Source: Pedobacter fastidiosus (GTDB lineage Bacteria > Bacteroidota > Bacteroidia > Sphingobacteriales > Sphingobacteriaceae). From it: a DNA stretch of 64,000 nt. Both the position numbers and the translations under genes were made by a program. Position 1 is the stretch's first letter. Each line of letters begins with the position of its first letter. Positions 19,666 to 28,744 of the stretch are shown one piece after another. The stretch covers positions 248,390-312,389 of the forward strand of contig NZ_JACRYL010000003.1 of NCBI RefSeq assembly GCF_014306625.1. Reading direction: 5' to 3'. The notes below the pieces were generated by a model. That model was not told the origin of the DNA. It worked only from the letters and a program-made list of their open reading frames with translations, and searched no databases.

Positions 19666-20580
19666 CTAGTAATTTTTCTTCATCTGCTCATCAACAATCT
19701 TCAGTCCTTCTTCAAAACTATGTGGATTGTAACCCAAATCTTTTATCGTTTTATCAAGCACAAAACCAGTCCTTATTGGTCGTTTTGCCGTTTGATTTAA
19801 ACTCTCCGAACTAATTTCCGAAATAATAGATTGATTGAGCGCCCAATAATCGGCAACTTTTCGCACTAAATCTGCAATACTCATGTAATCTTTACCCGAT
19901 ACATTATAAATTCCCCTAGCATTTTTTTCGACAGCCAAAATGCAGGCTTCTGCCAAATCTTCAGCCAAAGTGGGCATTCGCCATTGGTCGTTTACTACAT
20001 TAATAGGTAATCCTTTTTCTAGTGCACCTTTTGCCCAAAGTACAATGTTACTTCTACTCATATCGTTAGTGATGCCATAAACCAATATCGTTCTTAAAAT
20101 TGCCCAATTCGCTTTCGAATTTTTCAACAACTCTTCGGCCATCACTTTCGATTCGCCATAATAGCTTAAGGGATTAACCGCATCGTCTTCTTTATATGGC
20201 CCATTTGCCCCATCAAAAACAAAATCAGTACTTAAATGAACCAGCTGAATATTTTTTTCTTCGCATAGCGAGATCAAAGTTTGAACAGCATCTACATTTA
20301 ACCGATGACAAAGCGCTTTATCTGCTTCGGCAGTATCCACATTTGTAATTGCTGCCGTATGAATAATTGAATCTGGCTTGTACTTATCAATAACTTGTTT
20401 TACTTGCTCAGGATTCAGAATATCCATTTCTGCATATAGATACCCATTTTGAGTAGGATATCTGTTCTTGCCTTTAGAAGTAGCAATTAGTTTTACTCTC
20501 CCCTCCTCTAAAATTTTTTCCGTTAGTTTTTGGCCTAAGAGGCCGTTGCTACCTGTTACAAGCACTGTAATCGTATTCAT
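19666..20580 (-). CDS. RmlD-like dTDP-4-dehydrorhamnose reductase / SDR-family protein
   Basis: 304 aa extended short-chain dehydrogenase. The nucleotide motif GSNGLLGQKL lies at residues 10-19, and HLSTDFVFDGANGPYKEDD with YYGESK carries the catalytic Tyr-x-x-x-Lys. This is the RmlD family pattern. The protein is not beside other rhamnose genes, so the sugar substrate is uncertain. Confidence 0.85.
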   Translation of the reverse strand: MNTITVLVTGSNGLLGQKLTEKILEEGRVKLIATSKGKNRYPTQNGYLYAEMDILNPEQVKQVIDKYKPDSIIHTAAITNVDTAEADKALCHRLNVDAVQTLISLCEEKNIQLVHLSTDFVFDGANGPYKEDDAVNPLSYYGESKVMAEELLKNSKANWAILRTILVYGITNDMSRSNIVLWAKGALEKGLPINVVNDQWRMPTLAEDLAEACILAVEKNARGIYNVSGKDYMSIADLVRKVADYWALNQSIISEISSESLNQTAKRPIRTGFVLDKTIKDLGYNPHSFEEGLKIVDEQMKKNY

Positions 20581-20591
20581 ACTCCCTATAG

Positions 20592-20621
20592 TTGTAAGAT
20601 TGGTAAATTGTAATACCTTTG
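20592..20621 (+). promoter_or_regulatory. Bacteroidota-type promoter of the outer-membrane protein genes
   Basis: TTG (20592-20594), a 19-bp spacer and TACCTTTG (20614-20621) match the Bacteroidota consensus TTG-N17-23-TAnnTTTG exactly. It precedes the gene at 20657 by 35 bp. Confidence 0.6.
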
Positions 20622-20656
20622 TGACACAAAAACATTAATTCTACTCAAATATAAAA

Positions 20657-21238
20657 ATGAAGTTAACACTACTCTCAATTTTTTTGATGTTCAGCGTACA
20701 TTCAATCGCTCAAGATGAGTCAAGCCCAAATAAAAACACTAAAAAGAACAGCATTTACATAGAGGCGCTAGGTAATGCTATAGTTTATTCCGTTAACTAT
20801 GATCGGATTATTCCCATTTCAAATCATCTAAAATTAGCTCCCAGAGTGGGCTTCGAGTTTTTGCCAAGGACAAAAAGAAATAACAAAACCTTTGGAGAAA
20901 AATATGGTAATTGGTCTTTTCCATTAGAACTAAATTTACTTTGGGGAAAAGATCAAGGTAGCAAGAATTTATTTGAGGGAGGGATAGGCCTAGGCTTTTT
21001 CAGTATGATAAAAGGTTATACTTTAGATCAAAATGAGGAGATATCCACTACTCATTACCAAATGGCTAAAATCTCAACCCTTAGATTAGGCTATCGTCAT
21101 CAAAAACCAGAAGGAGGTTTAATGTATAGAGCAGGTTTATTAATTAGGTTGTCTCAAGATGATTTCTCGAAAAGTCGTGTTGGTGATGATTTATTTTACG
21201 TTTTATGGCCTGCGTTTAGCGTTGGTTATACTTTTTAA
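20657..21238 (+). CDS. Putative outer-membrane protein, first of three
   Basis: 193 aa with a signal peptide (MKLTLLSIFLMFSVHSIAQ). The mature chain has alternating strands (SIYIEALGNAIVYSVNYDRI, PRVGFEFLP, LFEGGIGLGFFSM, LRLGYRHQ) and ends in GYTF, the aromatic C-terminus of small beta-barrels. I do not recognise a named family. It stands first in a run of three similar-sized genes. Confidence 0.7.
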   Translation: MKLTLLSIFLMFSVHSIAQDESSPNKNTKKNSIYIEALGNAIVYSVNYDRIIPISNHLKLAPRVGFEFLPRTKRNNKTFGEKYGNWSFPLELNLLWGKDQGSKNLFEGGIGLGFFSMIKGYTLDQNEEISTTHYQMAKISTLRLGYRHQKPEGGLMYRAGLLIRLSQDDFSKSRVGDDLFYVLWPAFSVGYTF

Positions 21239-21346
21239 TGCTAATAGGAAATGCATTAAATGTTCCTCTCTCGTAGACCTTGCAATATCAATAAAGTAAT
21301 AAAGGCAAGCTAAATGGTGAATGGTTTGAAGTTATCAAAAAATAAT

Positions 21347-21943
21347 ATGAAAAAAATAATTTTTAGTTTAACATTTCAATTATTTATATTTTCCTGTTTA
21401 GTACAGGACAATACAAAAACAACTTTTTTTAAAGGGGAAGCAGGTGTACTTTTTGGAACTTCTACAGAATATACAGGCGATGGTTATAGCAGTAGGGCAA
21501 GAAACCTATACCACATAAGTGCGATGGTGGGAAAAAATATTGATAGTCAATTGTCAATTGGACTAGGCGCAGACTTTAACTTTTTTAGCCAAATATTACA
21601 ATATCAAAAAAATTTGTTAATCACACCCATCTTTATTCATCTACAATATAGTTTTACAGAAAAGCCCAAAACATTGTTCTTTTATAGCAGTTACGGACTA
21701 GCGCCTAAATTTGGAGGTAATTTCTATGCTGGAAATGCTTTTAACTTAGGCTTGGGTTGGAAGTACAAACCGAAATTTTTAGCTCATAAAACGTTGAGTT
21801 TTTCAACCGGTTTCAATAATACTAATGTCAAGAATATATATCATGAGTTTATCGATTATAATTATGGCGATTTCAAGTCAAGGTTTGAATACACCAAACT
21901 AAACCTAAAATCGCTTTCTTTAAATGTTGGTATATCCTTTTAA
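21347..21943 (+). CDS. Putative outer-membrane or lipid-anchored barrel protein, second of three
   Basis: 198 aa from ATG at 21347, which opens a signal sequence (MKKIIFSLTFQLFIFSCLVQ); FSCL could be a lipobox. Strand-like segments (GEAGVLFGTSTEYTG, SIGLGADFNFF, LGLGWKYKPK) end in SLNVGISF. An upstream in-frame start at 21314 would add 11 residues before the signal and was rejected. Function unknown. Confidence 0.65.
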   Translation: MKKIIFSLTFQLFIFSCLVQDNTKTTFFKGEAGVLFGTSTEYTGDGYSSRARNLYHISAMVGKNIDSQLSIGLGADFNFFSQILQYQKNLLITPIFIHLQYSFTEKPKTLFFYSSYGLAPKFGGNFYAGNAFNLGLGWKYKPKFLAHKTLSFSTGFNNTNVKNIYHEFIDYNYGDFKSRFEYTKLNLKSLSLNVGISF

Positions 21944-22010
21944 CACCAATAAAGCGAACAATAAAAAGCTCATCTTTATTTTAATTTACAAACAGCAATA
22001 TTCTAACCGC

Positions 22011-22586
22011 ATGAAAAAAATAACAACAATTGCATTTATCCTATCCGTGTTTATCTGCAATGCGCAAGATACCACTAAAGTTATCCCAAGTGTCGAAAAG
22101 TCAGTTTTTGGAATTCAAACTGGCTGGCTTGGAATATATGGTTATAATGAATCAAGGCTTTCTAATACAATAGCGCTTAGAAGTGAAATTGGTTTCGATG
22201 GCGGTTTTTGGGGAGGAAGTTTTTATCCAAAAACGGGTTTTATAGCTGCTCCAATTTTAACAGTCGAGCCTCGTGTATATTACAACCTTAAAAAACGAAT
22301 TTCGAAATCAAAACGCATCGATGGAAATTCTGGCAACTTTGTATCCCTAAAGACCAGTTTCCACCCCGATTGGTTTGTTATTTCAAACTATAAAGATGTT
22401 AGCGTAGTGAGCGATATTTCTATTATTCCATCATGGGGCATTAGAAGGCATATAGGAAAGCATTTCAACTACGAAGTGGGTGCTGGATTGGGTTATCGTT
22501 ATTACTTTGCAAAAAGTGCAGGTTATTTACAAAACGAAAGCGATGTAGCATTTGATTTGCGTTTGCGAATTGGCTACACTTTTTAA
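22011..22586 (+). CDS. Putative outer-membrane protein, third of three
   Basis: 191 aa from ATG at 22011 with a signal peptide (MKKITTIAFILSVFICNAQ). The mature chain has strand-like stretches (VFGIQTGWLGIYGYNESRL, ALRSEIGFDGG, YEVGAGLGYRYYF) and ends in LRIGYTF, like the first of the three. A longer frame from 21924 overlaps the preceding gene and was not used. A terminator follows. Function unknown. Confidence 0.7.
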   Translation: MKKITTIAFILSVFICNAQDTTKVIPSVEKSVFGIQTGWLGIYGYNESRLSNTIALRSEIGFDGGFWGGSFYPKTGFIAAPILTVEPRVYYNLKKRISKSKRIDGNSGNFVSLKTSFHPDWFVISNYKDVSVVSDISIIPSWGIRRHIGKHFNYEVGAGLGYRYYFAKSAGYLQNESDVAFDLRLRIGYTF

Positions 22587-22605
22587 CCTTAAAATATTCT
22601 CTTTT

Positions 22606-22643
22606 AAACACCTTGAAATTCAAAATTTTCAGGGTGTTTTTTT
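22606..22643 (+). terminator. Terminator after the outer-membrane protein genes
   Basis: AAACACCTTGAAA (22606-22618) pairs with TTTTCAGGGTGTTT (22625-22638) and is followed by more T to 22643. It separates the three barrel genes from atpD. Confidence 0.85.
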
Positions 22644-22691
22644 GTCCGAAACCGTTACATTTAACCTTGTTGAAAAAATTTATAATATATA

Positions 22692-24293
<1,602 letters not shown>

Positions 24294-24296
24294 AAG

Positions 24297-24388
24297 CCCC
24301 ACCTATCCTCCCCGAAGGGAAGGAAATTAAGGCGCATTATATAAACATTTTATAATCCTCTCCCCTTTGGGGAGATAAGAGAGGGGCA
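24297..24388. repeat. GC-rich palindromic repeat between atpD and atpC
   Basis: GCCCCACCTATCCTCCCCGA at the left and CTCCCCTTTGGGGAG with GAGAGGGGC at the right bracket an AT-rich centre. It belongs to the CCCCT/AGGGG repeat group seen again across the ilv-leu region. Confidence 0.7.
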
Positions 24389-24389
24389 C

Positions 24390-24635
24390 ATGAATTTAGA
24401 AATATTAACTCCAGATAAAAAAGTTTTCGAAGGCGAAGTAACATCAGTTACGGTTCCTGGTACTTTAGGCTCTTTTCAGATTTTAAAAGACCATGCTGCT
24501 ATCATTTCAACTTTAGAAGATGGAGAAGTTATCATTAGAGCAAATAAAGCTGATGAGCAACGTTTCTTTATTAAAGGTGGTGTAGTAGAAGCCATCCACA
24601 ATAAGATTGTTGTTTTAGCAGAAGGTATTGCTTAA
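24390..24635 (+). CDS. atpC: ATP synthase F1 epsilon subunit, short form
   Basis: 81 aa with the N-terminal beta-sandwich only (LEILTPDKKVFEGEVTSVTVPGTLGSFQIL). It lacks the C-terminal helical hairpin of E. coli epsilon, as usual in this phylum, so inhibition by the extended helix is not possible. Separated from atpD by a palindromic repeat. Confidence 0.95.
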   Translation: MNLEILTPDKKVFEGEVTSVTVPGTLGSFQILKDHAAIISTLEDGEVIIRANKADEQRFFIKGGVVEAIHNKIVVLAEGIA

Positions 24636-24653
24636 AATAATATAACCTCATTT

Positions 24654-24688
24654 AAAGCCTTTTCGATTCGTTTCGAAAAGGCTTTTTT
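24654..24688 (+). terminator. Terminator of atpDC
   Basis: AAAGCCTTTTCG pairs with CGAAAAGGCTTT and a T-run follows. It starts 19 bp past the atpC stop. Confidence 0.9.
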
Positions 24689-25063
24689 GTTTTCTAGCTT
24701 TCTTCTAAAAGATTAATAGTTATGGCTAATTATAAAACCATTTACAGGACTCTATTCTTTAAGAGTTTTTAAGCTTTACTTAATTTAAAATTCTTTCAAA
24801 TTTTAAATTTTCTATTATCAAAAACAAAATTTACGCCGAAAAATACAAAATTTGTAATGCAAGCATAATATTCATACCGTATACCGAATTGATATTTGGT
24901 CTAAGCTGTTCGGTATTAAATCACTAATCCTACACCTATTAAGAATTATGTTCTGAAATACATATCTATGTCAGAATTATATTCTTATTTAACTTTTTTC
25001 TGATTTCTCTTGCATATTAATGAACCAAAAACTAAATTGGTTTTTATAAACAAGAAGGAAATA

Positions 25064-25198
25064 ATGACAATTCAAAATAACAGATTTATAAATAACTCTA
25101 CTGCATTTGCAGATGGAAATGTTGTGCTGTTAAATGTCTTTTTTCTTAACCTCCTGCTCCTAAATATTTTACTGGGCAAGAAAACGGGCGGCTTTTAA
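25064..25198 (+). CDS. Leu-rich leader peptide of the ilvE attenuator (44 aa)
   Basis: ATG at 25064 follows an AAGGAAA sequence and opens a 44-codon frame. Residues 20-37 (VVLLNVFFLNLLLLNILL) hold nine Leu, three Val and one Ile out of 18, with CTC, CTA and CTG codons among the usual TTA and CTT, in an AT-rich genome. The stop TAA at 25196-25198 falls right at the end of a segment able to pair with the downstream terminator. The region before it (24689-25063) shows no gene. A longer frame from 25010 exists, but 25064 has the better ribosome-binding context. The peptide itself is unlikely to have a function; ribosome stalling is its probable purpose. Confidence 0.75.
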   Translation: MTIQNNRFINNSTAFADGNVVLLNVFFLNLLLLNILLGKKTGGF

Positions 25199-25259
25199 AT
25201 AGATTTTAAAAAACTAAATATACCTAAAGCGTCCCGATACAAACGGGACGCTTTTTTTT
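25185..25259 (+). promoter_or_regulatory. Transcription attenuator in front of ilvE (terminator and antiterminator)
   Basis: Terminator: AAAGCGTCCCG (25226-25236) and CGGGACGCTTT (25244-25254) with a T-run to 25259. Antiterminator: CGGGCGGCTTT at 25185-25195, the last codons of the leader, resembles the terminator's 3' arm and can pair with its 5' arm at 9 of 11 positions. A ribosome stalled on the Leu codons would leave it free; a ribosome reaching the stop would cover it and let the terminator form. Confidence 0.75.
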
Positions 25260-25279
25260 AAATAACAAAACACAGTATT

Positions 25280-26170
25280 ATGAACTACTATAATTCTAAT
25301 ACGATTATATATCTTGATGGACGGTTTGAAAAGGCTGTAGAAAGTAGTACTGATCTTTATGGCCAGTCGCTTCATTATGGTTACGCTGCTTTTGAAGGAA
25401 TCAGATCTTACAAAACGCACAATGGAAACCGGATTTTTAAAGCAGCGGCTCACTTTGATCGTTTAGAGCGATCTTGCAAATTGGCAAATATTCCTTTTCC
25501 TTGGGATAAGGATGAACTGATCAAAGAAACCTATAAGTTACTTACGCTAAATAAATTAAAGGATGCCTATATCCGTCCATTGGTTTTTTGCCACCCAAAC
25601 ATGAAATTGAACGAACCTACAGGTGTTTCAATTCTAATTTGTGCTTGGGATTGGGATGCTTATTCGGGTAATAAACTATTAAAACTAACCATTTCTGATT
25701 ACGAAAGACCAAACCCTAAATCAACTCCAATGGAAGCGAAATTGAGTGGAAATTATGTAAACTCAATCTTAGCAACTACTGCCGCAAACATTAAAGGCTA
25801 TGATGAGGCACTTCTTTTAGATATGCATGGATTTGTAGCAGAAGCTTCTGGAGCCAATATCTTTATCGAAAAAGATGGTAAGCTTTATACACCATCAACA
25901 GGAAATATTTTGCCCGGCATCACCAGAGCAACTGTAAAGGAACTTTGTACAGTTTTAGATATCGAATGTATCGAGAAAAAATTAACGGTAGAAGATTTAA
26001 AAACTGCAGATAGTGCTTTCCTATGTGGAACGGCTACCGAAATTGCGGGTATAGCCTCGATTGATGACATCGTCTACCGTTCTTTATGGAGAGAATCTAT
26101 AGGTTATACCATACAACGTGCTTACAAAAACCTTGTGCTTGAAAAAGTTAACTACGAGGTTATTATATAA
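25280..26170 (+). CDS. ilvE: Branched-chain amino acid aminotransferase
   Basis: 296 aa class IV PLP aminotransferase. The PLP lysine is in EAKLSGNYVNS (Lys 154), and the family segments LHYGYAAFEGIRSY and GSNIF-like SGANIFIEKDG and GNILPGITRATV are present. It converts the 2-keto acids into Val, Ile and Leu with glutamate. It is the first structural gene of the cluster and lies 21 bp after the T-run of the attenuator, so its expression should depend on readthrough. Confidence 0.95.
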   Translation: MNYYNSNTIIYLDGRFEKAVESSTDLYGQSLHYGYAAFEGIRSYKTHNGNRIFKAAAHFDRLERSCKLANIPFPWDKDELIKETYKLLTLNKLKDAYIRPLVFCHPNMKLNEPTGVSILICAWDWDAYSGNKLLKLTISDYERPNPKSTPMEAKLSGNYVNSILATTAANIKGYDEALLLDMHGFVAEASGANIFIEKDGKLYTPSTGNILPGITRATVKELCTVLDIECIEKKLTVEDLKTADSAFLCGTATEIAGIASIDDIVYRSLWRESIGYTIQRAYKNLVLEKVNYEVII

Positions 26171-26234
26171 TATTATTTTAAAATAGTTCTTTGCCTTTTT
26201 AAAAAGTTAGTATGTTTGTGATTCAGTCGAAGAC

Positions 26235-26312
26235 ATGAATTTAAATACAAACATTATTAGCAACCTGATTATTGTCATTTCTCAAAAGAGAGGTGGATAT
26301 CGTTGCGTATAA
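26235..26312 (+). CDS. Ile-rich leader peptide of the ilvD attenuator (25 aa)
   Basis: ATG at 26235 opens a 25-codon frame with residues NTNIISNLIIVISQKRGGY. Seven of residues 7-15 are Ile, Leu or Val (five Ile). The codons AGA GGT GGA just after this run contain the segment that can pair with the downstream terminator. The frame is shorter than usual gene limits. Its position between ilvE and ilvD, residue bias and link to a terminator suggest a second attenuation leader. Confidence 0.65.
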   Translation: MNLNTNIISNLIIVISQKRGGYRCV

Positions 26313-26365
26313 AGAAAAAAATATACAAAATCGAAACCGCCTCCAAATAGAGGCGGTTTTTTTTT
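26290..26365 (+). promoter_or_regulatory. Transcription attenuator between ilvE and ilvD
   Basis: Terminator: AACCGCCTC (26335-26343) with GAGGCGGTT (26350-26358) and a run of nine T. Candidate antiterminator strand: GAGGTGG (26290-26296) inside the leader ORF can pair with CCGCCTC (26337-26343) with one G-U pair. The layout copies the first attenuator, and ilvD starts 49 bp downstream. Confidence 0.65.
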
Positions 26366-26413
26366 GCCTCAAAAAAAATAATTGAATACAACCGAATACA
26401 TACATTTTAAACA

Positions 26414-28096
26414 ATGAGCGAATTAAACAAGTACAGTAAAACATTTACACAAGACCCAACACAACCAGCAGCCCAAGCCATGCTTTACGGAATTGGCTTA
26501 ACTGATGCCGATATGGCTAAAGCACAAGTCGGTATTGCAAGTATGGGTTACGATGGTAACACCTGCAACATGCACTTAAACGATCTTGCAAAAGATGTTA
26601 AAGCTGGGGTTTGGAAAAATGATTTAGTAGGCTTGGTTTTCAATACCATTGGCGTTAGTGATGGAATGAGCAATGGTACCGATGGTATGCGTTATTCTTT
26701 GGTAAGTCGCGATGTAATTGCAGATAGCATTGAAACCATTTGTGGTGGCCAATACTATGATGGAATTATCACTATTCCGGGCTGTGATAAAAATATGCCC
26801 GGTGCGATTATGGCCATGGCTCGTTTGGATCGTCCATCAATTATGGTTTATGGCGGTACAATAGCACCAGGACATTATAAAGGCGAAGAATTGAATATTG
26901 TTTCTGCTTTTGAAGCTTTAGGACAAAAAATTTGCGGTAATTTATCTGAAGAGGATTATCAAGGAATTATCAAACATACTTGCCCGGGTGCAGGCGCTTG
27001 TGGTGGCATGTACACCGCAAATACGATGGCTTCAGCAATTGAAGCTTTGGGTATGAGTTTACCTTACTCCTCTTCAAACCCAGCGATTAGCGCAGAGAAA
27101 AAACAAGAGTGTTTAGATACTGGTAAATACATCAAAATTTTATTAGAAAAAGATATCAAACCATCTGATATCATGACGAGAAAAGCATTTGAAAATGCCA
27201 TCCGTTCAATCATTATATTAGGTGGTAGTACCAATGCTGTATTACACTTTATTGCAATGGGTAAAGCCATTGGCGTGGAAATTACACAGGATGATTTCCA
27301 GAAAATGAGTGATGTTACACCCGTACTTGCTGATTTTAAACCAAGTGGGAAATATTTAATGCAGGATTTGCATCAATATGGCGGTATTCCGGCAGTGCTG
27401 AAATATATGCTAAACGAGGGTTTATTGCATGGCGATTGCTTAACTGTAACTGGAAAAACGATGGCTGAGAATTTGGCTGATGTAAAATCGATTATGGATT
27501 ACGACCAAAAAATTATCCAAAAATTAAGCGAGCCAATTAAAGCAACCGGTCACTTGCAAATCCTTTACGGAAACTTAGCTGAAAAAGGTTCAGTTGCAAA
27601 AATCTCCGGTAAAGAGGGCGAAAAATTTGAAGGTCCTGCACGAGTATTTGATGGCGAAAAGGATTTAGTTGCCGGAATTTCTTCGGGCAGGATTAAACCA
27701 GGCGATGTAGTAGTGATTAAAAATGAGGGGCCAGTTGGAGCACCTGGTATGCCAGAAATGTTAAAGCCAACCTCACTAATTATTGGCGCAGGCTTAGGCA
27801 AATCAATAGCATTAATTACTGATGGTCGCTTTTCGGGTGGAACACATGGTTTCGTTGTTGGTCACATCACTCCAGAGGCTTACAAAGGCGGATTAATTGG
27901 TTTAGTGCAAGATGATGACCCTATTGAAATCGATGCCGTAAATAACACCATTAACTTAATGGTTAGCGAAGAAATTATCGCAGAGCGAAGAAAAAACTAT
28001 ATACAACCCGCTTTAAAAGTTACTAAGGGTGTACTTTATAAATATGCAAAAACAGTATCAGATGCAGCCAGTGGTTGCGTAACTGATGAATATTAA
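26414..28096 (+). CDS. ilvD: Dihydroxy-acid dehydratase
   Basis: 560 aa, usual IlvD length. Iron-sulfur ligand regions [23 protein letters not shown] and [16 protein letters not shown] are intact, and the C-terminal block [17 protein letters not shown] is present. It forms the 2-keto acids of the Val and Ile pathways from dihydroxy acids. Second structural gene of the cluster, under its own apparent attenuator. Confidence 0.97.
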   Translation: MSELNKYSKTFTQDPTQPAAQAMLYGIGLTDADMAKAQVGIASMGYDGNTCNMHLNDLAKDVKAGVWKNDLVGLVFNTIGVSDGMSNGTDGMRYSLVSRDVIADSIETICGGQYYDGIITIPGCDKNMPGAIMAMARLDRPSIMVYGGTIAPGHYKGEELNIVSAFEALGQKICGNLSEEDYQGIIKHTCPGAGACGGMYTANTMASAIEALGMSLPYSSSNPAISAEKKQECLDTGKYIKILLEKDIKPSDIMTRKAFENAIRSIIILGGSTNAVLHFIAMGKAIGVEITQDDFQKMSDVTPVLADFKPSGKYLMQDLHQYGGIPAVLKYMLNEGLLHGDCLTVTGKTMAENLADVKSIMDYDQKIIQKLSEPIKATGHLQILYGNLAEKGSVAKISGKEGEKFEGPARVFDGEKDLVAGISSGRIKPGDVVVIKNEGPVGAPGMPEMLKPTSLIIGAGLGKSIALITDGRFSGGTHGFVVGHITPEAYKGGLIGLVQDDDPIEIDAVNNTINLMVSEEIIAERRKNYIQPALKVTKGVLYKYAKTVSDAASGCVTDEY

Positions 28097-28142
28097 ATTT
28101 GAAGTCATCCCGACAATAAAATAATATTTAAATGAATGCAAC

Positions 28143-28724
28143 ATGCAAATTATCAAAAGTATTCAAAGTAGAATTTATGTAATTAGGGGTGAAAGAGTAA
28201 TGTTGGATTTCGATTTAGCATCACTTTATGAAGTTGAGACAAAGGTTTTAAATCAAGCAGTTAAGCGTAATATATTACGTTTCCCTGAAGATTTTATGTT
28301 TCAACTCACAAAAGAAGAATGGAACAACTTGAGGTTTCAATTTGAAACCTCAAATGAGACTACTCAATCCTCACAAATTGTGATGATGAACCGGTCACAA
28401 TTTGTGACCGGTTCACAAAAACACAGAGATAATTTACCTTATGCTTTCACCGAGCAAGGTGTAGCCATGCTAAGTGGAGTTTTGAGAAGTGAAAGGGCGA
28501 TTAATATGAATATTGCCATTATGAGAGCATTTGTAGATGTTCGGAAAATTTTGCTAAAACAAAGCAATATTAATGAGCAGATACTAGAAATTAAAGAGCG
28601 ACTTGGGGAACATGATGTTCAACTAAATGAACTCTACGATGCAATGGACAATATGCTCGATGAGAAAATTGCTCAATTGAAGTGGAAAGATAGAGAGCGG
28701 ATTGGATTTAAAATGAAAGAATAA
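28143..28724 (+). CDS. ORF6N-domain DNA-binding-type protein inside the ilv operon
   Basis: 193 aa. Residues 1-115 match the ORF6N (KilA-N-related) domain: IYVIRGERVMLDFDLASLYE, VLNQAVKRNILRFPEDFMFQ and LPYAFTEQGVAMLSGVL. The rest is a helical, probably coiled-coil tail (NINEQILEIKERLGEHDVQL). Such proteins are common in phages and mobile DNA and are thought to bind DNA. It lies between ilvD and ilvB, 46 bp and 20 bp away, in the same orientation, so it is cotranscribed. The segment coding residues 63-91 contains three perfect-armed palindromes. No role in amino acid synthesis is known. Confidence 0.85.
   Translation: MQIIKSIQSRIYVIRGERVMLDFDLASLYEVETKVLNQAVKRNILRFPEDFMFQLTKEEWNNLRFQFETSNETTQSSQIVMMNRSQFVTGSQKHRDNLPYAFTEQGVAMLSGVLRSERAINMNIAIMRAFVDVRKILLKQSNINEQILEIKERLGEHDVQLNELYDAMDNMLDEKIAQLKWKDRERIGFKMKE
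28331..28414. repeat. Three consecutive palindromes with CAAWTTG centres inside the ORF6N gene
   Basis: Palindrome 1: 28331-28351, arms GAGGTTTCAA / TTGAAACCTC. Palindrome 2: 28371-28383, arms TCACAA / TTGTGA. Palindrome 3: 28388-28414, arms GAACCGGTCACAA / TTGTGACCGGTTC. Each has a single-base centre and perfect arms. They encode a repeated peptide pattern, RFQFET, SQIVM and SQFVTG. Confidence 0.9.
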
Positions 28725-28744
28725 TAGAACCGTAAAACATAATT

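Noticed and set aside
25010..25063. Extended start of the ilvE leader peptide
   Set aside because: The start at 25064 has AAGGAAA in front and gives a compact leader; the extension adds no amino acid bias.
24689..25063. Possible gene or riboswitch upstream of the ilvE leader
   Set aside because: No ORF with a credible start and no recognised riboswitch fold was found; the stretch is plain AT-rich DNA.
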